Positions 37,762 through 45,197 are shown, counted from the stretch's first letter. The stretch: DNA of 51,102 bases from a virus (IMGVR_UViG_3300017527_000265:1-51102), one strand, 5' to 3'. The notes: generated by a model not told the origin, from the sequence alone. Numbers and translations are program-made.

Positions 37762-38001
37762 CTACGAACCATATCTTTCTGATTCGTTAATGAGAAATTC
37801 TTTAATAATTTTTCGCTGACCATCTGACAGTTCATTGATTATATCTGATGGAATGCCTTTTAAAAAACTGGCGACACTATTGAGATTACTGAGAACAATA
37901 GACAGGCACGCCGAATCTTCTTGCAAAATTAAGTTTATATCATCCGAAGATAGTTCAATCTCAACTTCTTGTGAAAAGTCGATAAATTTATCAATTCTCA
38001 T
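37762..38001 (-). CDS. Hypothetical protein, end of early left operon (79 aa)
   Basis: AAAGGAG precedes the ATG on this strand. Helical, acidic N-terminus (SQEVEIELSSDDINLILQ). No known family. It is the last gene of the leftward operon and converges with the late block, 17 bases apart. Confidence 0.5.
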   Translation of the reverse strand: MRIDKFIDFSQEVEIELSSDDINLILQEDSACLSIVLSNLNSVASFLKGIPSDIINELSDGQRKIIKEFLINESERYGS

Positions 38002-38020
38002 AGGTACTCCTTTGCTATAT

Positions 38021-38215
38021 TTACGTTGCTATTGGTTTGATTCGTCTTTTATTAACTTTTGCTGTTTCAATGATGTTTTCATAAGCCATTTCCAACGCTT
38101 CTTGATAGCTCAATCCGTAATCATTCCGCCTTAATTTGGCAGGGGTGTCAAAGCGACTAATTGCTTCTAAGGCAGATAGCATTCGGTTGAATTGTTTAAT
38201 TTGCGTTTTCGTCAT
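38021..38215 (-). CDS. Small helical protein (64 aa)
   Basis: AAGGA ribosome site. Basic, helical (QIKQFNRMLSALEAISRF). No known family. Lies 19 bases before the next gene of the operon. Confidence 0.5.
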   Translation of the reverse strand: MTKTQIKQFNRMLSALEAISRFDTPAKLRRNDYGLSYQEALEMAYENIIETAKVNKRRIKPIAT

Positions 38216-38234
38216 GGTTATGTCCTTGCGACAA

Positions 38235-38336
38235 CTACGTTGCTATCGCCCACATTATCAGAGCGCCCAGGCACCCACCGATAACCAGAGCGCCCACGAT
38301 TGCCCATGTGTCTAAATTAATTGGTAAGTTGTTCAT
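38235..38336 (-). CDS. Tiny one-segment membrane peptide (33 aa)
   Basis: Starts in the TAATG overlap with the HNH gene stop. Residues 10-31 (TWAIVGALVIGGCLGALIMW) form one membrane helix. Position in a tight operon and coupled start support it; too short for a family. Confidence 0.5.
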   Translation of the reverse strand: MNNLPINLDTWAIVGALVIGGCLGALIMWAIAT

Positions 38337-38614
38337 TATTTCTTCCTTTTGGATTCGATGTATTCCATTAAATAATGAATAATTACACGCTCAAATTCTA
38401 TGTGCTTTTCGTATTTCGGTTCGTGGTGTTCTCGGCATAAAGGAATACAGACATACGAGTGAGATTTCTTTGAGGTGCCTGACCCCCAATACGACCTGCG
38501 TACATGATGTGGTTCACCCGGTAAACGGCATAATGGATATGAGCATGGTTTTTTACGAATGAATTTCAGGTAGTCTTCATTCTTATAGGTCTTAAATTTC
38601 GGATTGGAGATCAT
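38336..38614 (-). CDS. HNH-type zinc-binding nuclease-like protein (92 aa)
   Basis: Has the core of a phage HNH/Ref-DUF968-like protein: CSYPLC, GEPHHVRRS and CIPLCREHHEPKY, giving paired Cys and His residues for zinc and an HH catalytic candidate. These small nucleases are common in recombination operons of P22/lambda-like phages. It overlaps the DUF1367-like gene and ends in the start of the tiny membrane gene. Nuclease activity is inferred from the motif. Confidence 0.65.
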   Translation of the reverse strand: MISNPKFKTYKNEDYLKFIRKKPCSYPLCRLPGEPHHVRRSYWGSGTSKKSHSYVCIPLCREHHEPKYEKHIEFERVIIHYLMEYIESKRKK

Positions 38615-39072
38615 TGAAACCTCAGATAGCTTTCCACAATTTCGTCTAATTTGTCAGCGTCAATTTTAGATTTGTAAACGTGCTTTATAAGTACGTCTAT
38701 TGATTTGGAATACAGGTCTGTAAATGTTTCCTGATTCATTTTCGCAAATGATATAGAATCGGCTTCTGGTCTTGCTGTACCGTCTATCCTGATAACAAGG
38801 TGAAAGTGTCCACACATAATGGCAATGTCCTGACGGAAACGCTCAAAATTCTTTTCAGGCACACCGTACTTTGAATTGATCTCACCGGGAATCCAATTGT
38901 CAAACCCGACGTTTAGCAAAGCAAAATACTTACGGTGGAAAAGAACATTTCGCATTTGCTTAAAATTTCCATGCACAGAGTTGCCAATCTTTATTTTATC
39001 AACCCAATCCTGAGTTGGTGGATCTCCGGGTGCAAGTCAGTCACGCCTTATTTTAGTTAGAACTGAGTTCAT
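38611..39072 (-). pseudogene. DUF1367-family gene broken by an in-frame TGA at codon 12
   Basis: The body (FHRKYFALLNVGFDNW, FRQDIAIMCGHF, DSISFAKMNQETFTDLYS) is a good DUF1367 match, a family of phage recombination-operon proteins. Family N-terminal features (LAPGDPP, DWVDKIKIGNSVHGNFKQ) lie upstream in the same frame, after a TGA at 39037-39039. The ATG at 39070-39072 starts in an ATGA overlap with the zinc-ribbon gene, the normal spacing of this operon. A short product could start at GTG 38976, but without the conserved front. Either a recent nonsense mutation or a sequence error. Confidence 0.7.
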
Positions 39073-39263
39073 TTATGAATCCCCGGCTCTCTTTCCCGTG
39101 GGTCAACCCACCCGCACCACCGACATTTCTGGCCGGGAAATAAAATCGGCGGGCTGCGGTCTGGATGGTTCTGGACACATCCCCCGCAGGGCTGACCGTA
39201 GAGTTCATTTTGCTCTTTTATGTATTCACTATGCGCTCTCCAAGTATCTCCGACATCACCCAT
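39069..39263 (-). CDS. Small zinc-ribbon protein (64 aa)
   Basis: Starts in a TAATG overlap with the exonuclease stop. Two Cys pairs, CGGC and CRWC, could hold one zinc ion. No known partner; located between YqaJ exonuclease and the DUF1367-like gene. Confidence 0.6.
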   Translation of the reverse strand: MGDVGDTWRAHSEYIKEQNELYGQPCGGCVQNHPDRSPPILFPGQKCRWCGWVDPREREPGIHK

Positions 39264-39865
39264 TATGCCCCCTTGATTTTTTCAAGCAGTTCTAACATTT
39301 CAGCGATAAACTTATCCGCACCTTCATCTAATTCCTTAATAATCTTTTCATCTCGATAGACTCTTTTAACAAATAGTGGTTTGCAGGCAACCGCTGGGGA
39401 ATATGAAATAAAATCGCACCATTCACACTCACAAATATGCAGACCCCAAAATACCTGTTTGCGGTATGCCGCTGGCACACTGTCTGCCAAAATCGTTTCC
39501 ACCTGTACGGAAGGAATCACGCTTTTTATTTCAATTAAAGCATCATTTCCGATACATCCATCGGGGGAATAGTGCTTGTGGCCTGTCTTTTTAACAAGCC
39601 CAATCTGCTCAACCTCTGTGTCTGTCACAAATTCGTACATATTACGGGCATCAGGCTCCATTTCCTGACCTCTTATCATGTGGGCGTTCTGATACCCGTC
39701 ATAGCTTTCATCGCTCAGTATTTCACCGATAAGGCGATACATGAGCGTTTTTCTGGTCTTGCCCTGCCCTTTTGCCATGACCGATTGGATAGAAGAACCA
39801 CCTATGCTCCCCCTGCGTTTTCTAAACCACGTTTCATCTAATTGGTTGCATTCTATGATTTGCAT
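39263..39865 (-). CDS. YqaJ-type lambda-exonuclease-family nuclease (200 aa)
   Basis: 5'-3' exonuclease that resects double-stranded ends for recombination with the annealing protein next to it. RKRRGSIGGSSIQSV is the usual front, RGQEMEPDARNMYE contains the Glu, and SPDGCIGNDALIEIKS holds the Asp-...-Glu-x-Lys catalytic set of the PD-(D/E)XK fold. Length is normal for YqaJ. Starts in a TAATG overlap with the ERF gene, so the pair is made together. Confidence 0.85.
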   Translation of the reverse strand: MQIIECNQLDETWFRKRRGSIGGSSIQSVMAKGQGKTRKTLMYRLIGEILSDESYDGYQNAHMIRGQEMEPDARNMYEFVTDTEVEQIGLVKKTGHKHYSPDGCIGNDALIEIKSVIPSVQVETILADSVPAAYRKQVFWGLHICECEWCDFISYSPAVACKPLFVKRVYRDEKIIKELDEGADKFIAEMLELLEKIKGA

Positions 39866-40560
39866 TATTCCCCCGGTTGACGCATCTTAGCTTGTTTTTT
39901 TTCAAGCAGACCCTTTAGCATAGGATACGACCCTTTTAGAATCCCAGCAACGTCCTTTGCTTTTGCAGTTACTAAAAACTTTGCCATATCGGTGTCCGTT
40001 TCGTTTATTAGGTCGTTAAGCTCAATGCCCTGATCGTCTGAAATGTATTCCGGTTTCTGGTCGTGGCGGGATTCCTCAGACTCACCAGTTTCGATATTAA
40101 ACACCTTCAAGCAAGCATATTTGACGGCGTAACTGAGGCATTTTCCGGGATTTTTATCGGCTGTATCCTCTGCGGTTGCTGTGATAGTCACGGTGACGAA
40201 ATCATTCGGGGGATCTTCATTGACGAAATCTATATCATAGGTGCCGACGAAAACCGTGAAAGGGGTATCTTTTGAGGTGGTTTTGCCTGTGTCTCTTAAT
40301 TCCCACGATTTTTGACGCGGAATTGTCAGCACTCCGTTGTCTATTAGGTGCTGTCGGATAGCAGAGGTCACAAAATCGTGCGTGATAGCCCTGTATCCAC
40401 TCACACTGGCGTCTTTTTGAAGGTACTGTACCTCACGCCTTATATTATTTAAGCGTTGGTATATGTTCGGTTTAAGGCACTCAGCGTCCGATAGCTCCGG
40501 CACCGGGCCATCGGACACTACGATGTCCTTGCGCTCAAATTCCTTCTGTGTCTCTGTCAT
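39865..40560 (-). CDS. erf: ERF-family single-strand annealing protein (231 aa)
   Basis: Anneals complementary single strands in phage homologous recombination and genome circularisation. The core from about residue 35 (IYQRLNNIRREVQYLQKD) through AITHDFVTSAIRQHLIDNGV and NPGKCLSYAVKYACLKVF matches the ERF fold, and ETGESEE follows in the usual place. GGAGAAAAACC is upstream. Paired with YqaJ to form a Red-like system. Confidence 0.85.
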   Translation of the reverse strand: MTETQKEFERKDIVVSDGPVPELSDAECLKPNIYQRLNNIRREVQYLQKDASVSGYRAITHDFVTSAIRQHLIDNGVLTIPRQKSWELRDTGKTTSKDTPFTVFVGTYDIDFVNEDPPNDFVTVTITATAEDTADKNPGKCLSYAVKYACLKVFNIETGESEESRHDQKPEYISDDQGIELNDLINETDTDMAKFLVTAKAKDVAGILKGSYPMLKGLLEKKQAKMRQPGE

Positions 40561-40690
40561 GGTTTTTCTCCTCAGTTTTTATGTTGTTGCAAGAGCAATC
40601 AGTGCATCTATATTTTCCGTCCATTGCCCAAACCGTAGCATCGCATCCAGGGCAGTATCCTATGATTTCCCACTGTTCTTCGCTATTCAT
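40535..40690 (-). CDS. Tiny zinc-ribbon protein (51 aa)
   Basis: Overlaps the ERF gene by 26 bases and the upstream gene by 8. CPGC and CTDCSC form a candidate zinc ribbon in MDGKYRCTDC context. Too short for family assignment, but codon phase and coupled overlaps support it. Confidence 0.5.
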   Translation of the reverse strand: MNSEEQWEIIGYCPGCDATVWAMDGKYRCTDCSCNNIKTEEKNHDRDTEGI

Positions 40691-41159
40691 CGCCTTTCAC
40701 ATCCTTCCATTCGGCCTTAACCTCATCCAACTCAGTTTTCGCTGGTCTGTAAATGAGATGAAAGAACCCCCGAACTAATGTGCGCCAATTAATCTTAGGA
40801 ACGATCCATTTTGAAACGATAATTGTGATAAGGACAGTTGCCAAAACGCTTGAAATAGTTAATGTGTTCAATTGAACCTCCTTTATGGGTGAGGGTAAAT
40901 CCTCACATTTAATAGTACCGTTCGAATAAGTTAGAATTTGGCCGTCTTTGCTGCAATTCGTGAAATCGAGGGTAATTCCATCAACAGCTATGTCTGTCCA
41001 TTCCACTGAGCCACCTCCACCAGTGGGCAGAATGTAATCTGCTGAGTCTCCATCAGTGGCCAGAACGTAATCTACTGAGTCAGCATCAGAGTAGACTAAC
41101 TGAAGAGTGTCATCGTCAGTTGCGTCAGACGTAATAGTCACGCTATCAGAATTATCCAA
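40683..41159 (-). CDS. Membrane-anchored beta-repeat protein (158 aa)
   Basis: TTG start after GAGGAATTT. The N-terminal 90 residues are fibre-like and acidic (DSVDYVLATDGDSADYILP, GGGGSVEWTDIAVDG), followed by a single membrane helix at about 100-120 and a basic C-terminus. Such a domain mix in an early operon is odd. No family recognised. Confidence 0.5.
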   Translation of the reverse strand: MDNSDSVTITSDATDDDTLQLVYSDADSVDYVLATDGDSADYILPTGGGGSVEWTDIAVDGITLDFTNCSKDGQILTYSNGTIKCEDLPSPIKEVQLNTLTISSVLATVLITIIVSKWIVPKINWRTLVRGFFHLIYRPAKTELDEVKAEWKDVKGDE

Positions 41160-41231
41160 AATTCCTCACAATGTATCCACTACAGGTGTAAGCGCAGATT
41201 AAAAATGATATTATTAAAAGGATATTGAGTC

Positions 41232-41384
41232 TCAAAATATCCTGTCTCTCAGGGTTTTATCCTGTTTCCGATGATACGCCCACCAGCGCAACTTATTGAT
41301 TGCCCTGGCTGTCAGGATGTTCAATATGCGAAACATAAAATACAAGACTGCGATACTTATAACCCATATTGTTATTTCAATCAT
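41232..41384 (-). CDS. One-segment membrane protein (50 aa)
   Basis: ATG at 41384 is chosen over an in-frame ATG at 41420, because GAGGGG lies upstream of it. IEITIWVISIAVLYFMFRIL is a membrane helix; basic tail. Overlaps the previous gene's end by 8 bases. Confidence 0.5.
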   Translation of the reverse strand: MIEITIWVISIAVLYFMFRILNILTARAINKLRWWAYHRKQDKTLRDRIF

Positions 41385-41529
41385 CCCATTCACCCCTCTC
41401 GATCTCAATTTTACGATCATTTAAACATGCAATAATATGCTCAGCAGAGCCTTCTGAAAATTGCCACCTTGCCCAGCTAATCGTGACATTGATATTTTTA
41501 ATTATCGTTTCTTTTTCTTTTGGTGTCAT
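41377..41529 (-). CDS. Small hypothetical protein (50 aa)
   Basis: AAGGTGAGCT precedes the ATG. Helical, charged; ISWARWQFSEGSAEHIIACL. Both ends overlap or nearly touch neighbours, as expected of a phage operon. No family. Confidence 0.5.
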   Translation of the reverse strand: MTPKEKETIIKNINVTISWARWQFSEGSAEHIIACLNDRKIEIERGEWDD

Positions 41530-41537
41530 AGCTCACC

Positions 41538-41798
41538 TTAAATTCGGCGCTGTTTCCACAAAGTATATCTTGTGACATATCTTTCTTGTTTTGTTTTATT
41601 GTCGATGTACCTGTCATTTTCTTTACAGATAGCGTAAGGTACTGAAATACTATCAAAATGAGCCTTCCAAACATCCATTGTCGGAAATTCTCTCTCATAA
41701 ATTTGCGGCAAAAAGTCCATCAAGGCAGCGTGTGGAATATCTGAAAAACCTTCTGTTTCCTCAATTACCGACTCTGGATTGAATATTTTGTTTTGCAT
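41538..41798 (-). CDS. Hypothetical early protein (86 aa)
   Basis: ATG at 41798 follows AGGGGGAAAAAT; a longer frame from 41828 is unlikely. Mixed alpha/beta, Pro/Phe-rich (DIPHAALMDFLPQIYEREFP). No family seen. It is the second candidate in the leftward operon, after the short frame at 41809. Confidence 0.5.
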   Translation of the reverse strand: MQNKIFNPESVIEETEGFSDIPHAALMDFLPQIYEREFPTMDVWKAHFDSISVPYAICKENDRYIDNKTKQERYVTRYTLWKQRRI

Positions 41799-41808
41799 AT
41801 TTTTCCCC

Positions 41809-41940
41809 CTAACCGGCCAACCCGTCACATTCTCCGGGCTGGCCGTCTTTGAGTGTAATCACCCGCCGACTGTCCGGTTGCGGGTATGTGTGAAATGGGG
41901 TGCCGCCGAGAAAATCTAAGAGGCGGGGTGAAATCCCCAT
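41809..41940 (-). CDS. Candidate leader ORF (43 aa) in structured early-left leader
   Basis: An open frame from ATG at 41940 to TAG at 41809, starting about 12 bases after the predicted start of transcription and lacking a ribosome site. It encodes a Pro/Gly-rich peptide (MGISPRLLDFLGG, then SRRVITLKDGQPG). The same DNA folds into three hairpins, so it may be a structured leader and not a gene. Equal support for each reading. Confidence 0.4.
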   Translation of the reverse strand: MGISPRLLDFLGGTPFHTYPQPDSRRVITLKDGQPGECDGLAG

Positions 41941-41958
41941 TTGTTGGTTGTTAAATCA

Positions 41959-41987
41959 TTTATAAATCATTAAAAACCCTTTGTCAA
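41959..41987 (-). promoter_or_regulatory. Early-left promoter
   Basis: On the reverse strand, TTGACA (41987-41982) is followed after 17 bases by TATAAA (41964-41959). It reads into the recombination operon and diverges from the repressor promoter about 30 bases away. Confidence 0.8.
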
Positions 41988-42018
41988 TAAAAATATTCCA
42001 AATTCGTAAAAATAAATC

Positions 42019-42047
42019 TTGACATAACGAAAATCGTTTGATATTAG
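42019..42047 (+). promoter_or_regulatory. Repressor promoter with operator palindrome in spacer
   Basis: TTGACA (42019-42024) and TATTAG (42042-42047) are 17 bases apart. A perfect palindrome AACGA-AAA-TCGTT (42026-42038) fills the spacer, so a bound repressor would block RNA polymerase. Initiation about 7 bases downstream falls at the ATG of the repressor gene, suggesting a leaderless message. Confidence 0.75.
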
Positions 42048-42054
42048 TAGAATT

Positions 42055-42252
42055 ATGCAACTAAATAGAGAAAAAATTAACCGTGAATTAACACGGTTAG
42101 GTTGGAAACAAACCGATCTTGCTCGGCAAATGGGCTTGCACCGACAACAAATAAATCGGTTATTGATTCCTGGGCAAAATGCGATAACCTTGAAAACGAT
42201 TGACAAACTTGCCGATGCGCTGGGGTTGGACCCGAAGGATTTGATTAAATGA
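42055..42252 (+). CDS. XRE/Cro-C1-type repressor (65 aa)
   Basis: Small DNA-binding switch protein. A helix-turn-helix (WKQTDLARQMGLHRQQINRL) and a second helical half (DKLADALGLDPKDLIK) make one Cro/C1-type domain without a dimerisation or RecA-cleavage domain. No ribosome site is visible. Overlaps the next gene by 4 bases (ATGA). It likely binds the palindrome in its own promoter. Confidence 0.85.
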   Translation: MQLNREKINRELTRLGWKQTDLARQMGLHRQQINRLLIPGQNAITLKTIDKLADALGLDPKDLIK

Positions 42253-42623
42253 CGGAATGTAAGCTCAACTTAGAAAAGTGCGAGTCGTATTGTAATGAAA
42301 AACAAGTATTTCCTGCAATGCGTTATTTTGTAGAACAAATGAAACTACCAGTAAAAGCCGCCGCTAAAGAAGTTTACAATCTTACATCCGGCCTTGTTAC
42401 ATCAGGTAGGGCAGAACAGGTCTGGATTAGAAGAATGGGTCCTGCTACGAACGTAGCACAAAGCGAGGCAAGCGCAATAGAAACAGAAGAAAATCAAGAG
42501 GTTGCTGCTGAATCGGATTCAGTCGAAATTAATAAAGAGATAGCTCAAGAAGCCGCTAAGGGAACGGCAAAATTTATTACAACATCAATTGCGACCAGCA
42601 TCCATAACAGGGCTTTTTTTTGA
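42249..42623 (+). CDS. Hypothetical early protein (124 aa)
   Basis: Coupled to the repressor by ATGA. N-terminus has CKLNLEKCESYC; the middle is a basic helical part (VKAAAKEVYNLTSG), and the C-terminus is Glu/Ala/Ser-rich. Possible partner of the switch or replication gene; no family seen. Confidence 0.5.
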   Translation: MTECKLNLEKCESYCNEKQVFPAMRYFVEQMKLPVKAAAKEVYNLTSGLVTSGRAEQVWIRRMGPATNVAQSEASAIETEENQEVAAESDSVEINKEIAQEAAKGTAKFITTSIATSIHNRAFF

Positions 42624-42633
42624 GGATTCGGAA

Positions 42634-43323
42634 ATGGGTAAAGCGCCTGCGTTTCAATTCTATGTGAAAGATTGGCTATCAGATCCACAATTAAGGATGG
42701 CATCGTTGTCAACAAGGGGAATTTGGATAGATTTATTATGTTATATGTGGAGCGCACCAGAGAGGGGAAAACTCGAAATAATGCAGCAAAAATTTGCCAG
42801 ATTAATAGGGGCTGATAATGGTGAAGTTGAGCTATTTATAGACGAAGCCCAAGCATTTGACTTTTGTGACATTTCCGTTACGGGTAACGGGACGTTACAA
42901 ATTTATAACAGAAGGATGTACCGTGAATCTAAAGACCGTGAAAACAATAGGTTAAGACAACAGAAATACCGTGATAAGAAGCAAGATAACGCTAAAATAA
43001 CGCCCCCTTCTCCATCTCCTACTCCATCTCCTACTCCACATACAAAGAAAAAAGAGTGTGCGTGGCCTAAAGATTTTACCTTAACAGAAAAAATGAGATC
43101 CTACGCAAAAACCAAGGGTATCGTAAAGGTCGATGCCTTTTTTGATGATTTTAAAGATTGGGCTGCTGCGAAGGGTGCAACCTACAAAGATTGGCAAGCG
43201 GCATTTCGTACCAGGGTTGGTAAGGCACCGGAATACGGCAAGCAGTTCATGGGCGAAAATTCAGAAGAACGGGAAAAGACTAATGCAAAGTTAGCGGAAT
43301 ATCGCAGGCAGGAGGCTTTATGA
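42634..43323 (+). CDS. DnaT-like replication initiation protein (229 aa)
   Basis: ATG at 42634 follows GAGG at 8-base spacing; the frame's earlier ATG at 42589 lies inside the previous gene. The N-terminal FYVKDWLSDPQLRMASLSTR with YMWSAPERG is the common front of phage DUF1376/DnaT-type replication proteins. A Pro/Ser/Thr linker follows (residues about 125-140), then a DWQAAFRTRVG-containing C-terminal DNA- or helicase-loading part. Expected to load the replicative helicase at the phage origin. No helicase gene is nearby, so it may recruit the host's. Confidence 0.65.
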   Translation: MGKAPAFQFYVKDWLSDPQLRMASLSTRGIWIDLLCYMWSAPERGKLEIMQQKFARLIGADNGEVELFIDEAQAFDFCDISVTGNGTLQIYNRRMYRESKDRENNRLRQQKYRDKKQDNAKITPPSPSPTPSPTPHTKKKECAWPKDFTLTEKMRSYAKTKGIVKVDAFFDDFKDWAAAKGATYKDWQAAFRTRVGKAPEYGKQFMGENSEEREKTNAKLAEYRRQEAL

Positions 43324-43667
43324 GATACGAGAATTTTGAAGTCGAGGCTTATAAATTACAAATCGGTGTCAGTAAATTAATGAAATACGGCATGGATATA
43401 TTCGAATTGTATGCTGATGAAGTTGGTATGAGCTACTGTGACCGGAATCGTGTGATTGGTAAATGTAAAATATCTCACGGTAAGACAGAGTTAAAAGAAA
43501 TGCCTTGCCCGAAACAGTTGGTTGGTGAAAGGTGGGAATTTTACACAAAAGTTATGGGATATTCAAACGAAAAAACCAGAGAAACAATAAAGAGGGTTGA
43601 CGCTTCTTTTTTAAATGAATTTTCGGGCAAATACGATGTAACGAGTCTGGCTCGGGGGATTGGTTAG
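43320..43667 (+). CDS. Hypothetical protein (115 aa)
   Basis: Starts in an ATGA overlap with the replication gene. Mixed alpha-helical, contains CDRNRVIGKCKISHG. No family seen. Position suggests a replication accessory role. Confidence 0.45.
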   Translation: MRYENFEVEAYKLQIGVSKLMKYGMDIFELYADEVGMSYCDRNRVIGKCKISHGKTELKEMPCPKQLVGERWEFYTKVMGYSNEKTRETIKRVDASFLNEFSGKYDVTSLARGIG

Positions 43668-43832
43668 ATGAAAAAGAAAAAAAAAGATGTAATTGAATTG
43701 TTACTTGAGCTTCTTGAGAGAGTTGAGGCTGTAAGATGTCACGCAATCGAACTGGATATGCAAGCCGAAGACGAAAAACAGTTCAGCACGATTACAAATA
43801 AGGGTGGACTATACCGATATGAGCCTAACTGA
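43668..43832 (+). CDS. Small coiled-coil protein (54 aa)
   Basis: ATG directly after the previous stop. MKKKKKDVIELLLELLERVE is a basic start then a leucine-rich amphipathic helix. Overlaps the nuclease start by 14 bases. No family. Confidence 0.5.
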   Translation: MKKKKKDVIELLLELLERVEAVRCHAIELDMQAEDEKQFSTITNKGGLYRYEPN

Positions 43833-44184
43833 ATACGAGCATCAATGTAAGATATTCGCCTGGGCCGATATAAAATCAGTTGAAATTCCAGAGTTGAAAC
43901 TAATAAATGCGTCGCTTTCAGGGGTGAGATTATCAATCGGGCAGGCGAAAAAAGCAAAACGGGCGGGAATGGTGAAAGGATTTCCAGATATTTTTCTACC
44001 TGTGCCAAGAGGTAAATTTCACGGGCTTTTTATAGAGTTGAAAAGATTAAAACCAAGAGGTTATCCATCACAAGATCAAGATAAATGGCTGAAAGCATTA
44101 GCGGCACAGGGATATGCCTGCTCATGCTGCCGAGGGCATGATGCTGCGATTAGTGTGGTTGTGGACTACTTAAATATAAGTTGA
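43819..44184 (+). CDS. VRR-NUC-family nuclease (121 aa)
   Basis: ATG at 43819 follows AAGGGTGG. The PD-(D/E)XK core is GFPDIFLPVPRGKFHGLFIE followed by LKR, with the Asp and the Glu-x-Lys pair. QDKWLKALAAQGYACSCCRG is the usual continuation. Small stand-alone VRR-NUC proteins are typical of phages and cleave branched or end-structured DNA. Coupled by overlap to its neighbour upstream. Confidence 0.8.
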   Translation: MSLTEYEHQCKIFAWADIKSVEIPELKLINASLSGVRLSIGQAKKAKRAGMVKGFPDIFLPVPRGKFHGLFIELKRLKPRGYPSQDQDKWLKALAAQGYACSCCRGHDAAISVVVDYLNIS

Positions 44185-44190
44185 GCGATT

Positions 44191-44343
44191 ATGCAAGAGT
44201 GTGAGTGGGACGGAGCAGAAACAAACGAGTGTGATGATTATAAGTATTCAAAAGTAAAAAGAAGCTGTCTTTTTTTCGTCAAAGGTTGGCTCAATGGCGG
44301 GATCTGCACACTGCCGCCGCCAAAAAAGGAGGCCGAAGAATGA
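44191..44343 (+). CDS. Small Cys-containing protein (50 aa)
   Basis: Overlaps the next gene by 4 bases (ATGA). Four single Cys residues spaced over the chain (C4, C14, C26, C39) could be a zinc site. No family. Confidence 0.4.
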   Translation: MQECEWDGAETNECDDYKYSKVKRSCLFFVKGWLNGGICTLPPPKKEAEE

Positions 44344-44501
44344 CATTTGAGAAGTGGTGGCAAGATAACAGCAAGAAAATTTGGGTGCAAATCGCGCTTT
44401 TCCATCCAACAGCAGCTATAAAAAAATTATTCAAGGACTGCTGGCACGATGGGTACGTCTCAAGTGCTGAGAACCACAAAAAAAAGGAGGTTAAAAAATG
44501 A
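44340..44501 (+). CDS. Small hypothetical protein (53 aa)
   Basis: ATG in the ATGA overlap and GGAGG upstream. WWQDNSKKIWVQIALF near the front and a Lys-rich tail. The start of the lipoprotein gene lies inside its stop. No family. Confidence 0.45.
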   Translation: MTFEKWWQDNSKKIWVQIALFHPTAAIKKLFKDCWHDGYVSSAENHKKKEVKK

Positions 44502-44977
44502 AAACACTAAGTATCTGTATTATTTTCGTATTGTTGATTGTTGGATGCGCCACAATCGAAAACGCAAAGTATATGGCAACTGAAACCGCTGATTCAAAAC
44601 AGATCAATGATCGGTATACATTTGTAGTCGTCAAAACCAGAGACATACTGAGCCCTGCAACCACAACTGTAATGGTGTACGACAAACAATCAGGCACATT
44701 CGACAAGGTTGAAGGTGGATCCGGGGCCTCTGCTTTAAGTTCATTAGCCGGTCCTGCAGCTACGGCCTATGCGGGTTATCAGATTGGACGAGGTATCAGA
44801 AAGCAAAAGCCTGATACGACAACAGTAAATAACAATAGCGCCACTAAATCTGCTGCTGGCGCTGCTGCTGCGAGCAAAGCCGTTCAGGGGCAGGGTATGA
44901 TCCAGGGACAAGGCCAATCCCAAGGTCAAACACAGGGGCAAAATCAGCTTCAAGGACAGGCTCAAGAACTTTTTTAA
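44498..44977 (+). CDS. Lipoprotein with Gln-Gly-rich tail (159 aa)
   Basis: AGGAGGTTAAAAA precedes the ATG. The signal peptide ends in a lipobox IVGC, so Cys17 would be lipid-anchored in a Gram-negative envelope. The mature part has a small glycine-containing segment (GPAATAYAGYQIGRG, a possible membrane-active helix), and the tail is a run of Gln-Gly repeats. Possibly a lysis or superinfection-related envelope protein; function not proven. Confidence 0.6.
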   Translation: MKTLSICIIFVLLIVGCATIENAKYMATETADSKQINDRYTFVVVKTRDILSPATTTVMVYDKQSGTFDKVEGGSGASALSSLAGPAATAYAGYQIGRGIRKQKPDTTTVNNNSATKSAAGAAAASKAVQGQGMIQGQGQSQGQTQGQNQLQGQAQELF

Positions 44978-44985
44978 GGTGAATT

Positions 44986-45186
44986 ATGGAAACACCAAAA
45001 GACATTAACGGCGTGAGAACTGAACTGATTATGCAAAACATCCATAAAGAGGTATTTGATGGTGTTTTAACAGCATCGGAATACAATCAAATATATATGA
45101 TTATTTATAAATCATTAAGAAAAATCAGCAAGAGAAACCTTCTTCGGTGTATGAAAGAATTGGATTATGGTCTTTTTGAAAGATAA
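44986..45186 (+). CDS. Hypothetical protein (66 aa)
   Basis: AAGGTGAATT precedes the ATG. Alpha-helical, basic; no cysteine pairs. No family. Lies between envelope-protein genes. Confidence 0.4.
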   Translation: METPKDINGVRTELIMQNIHKEVFDGVLTASEYNQIYMIIYKSLRKISKRNLLRCMKELDYGLFER

Positions 45187-45197
45187 GGGAGATTAAA

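Noticed and set aside
39037-39039. TGA read as an amino acid under an alternative genetic code
   Set aside because: TGA ends many other genes here in tight ATGA overlaps, so it is a normal stop codon in this genome.
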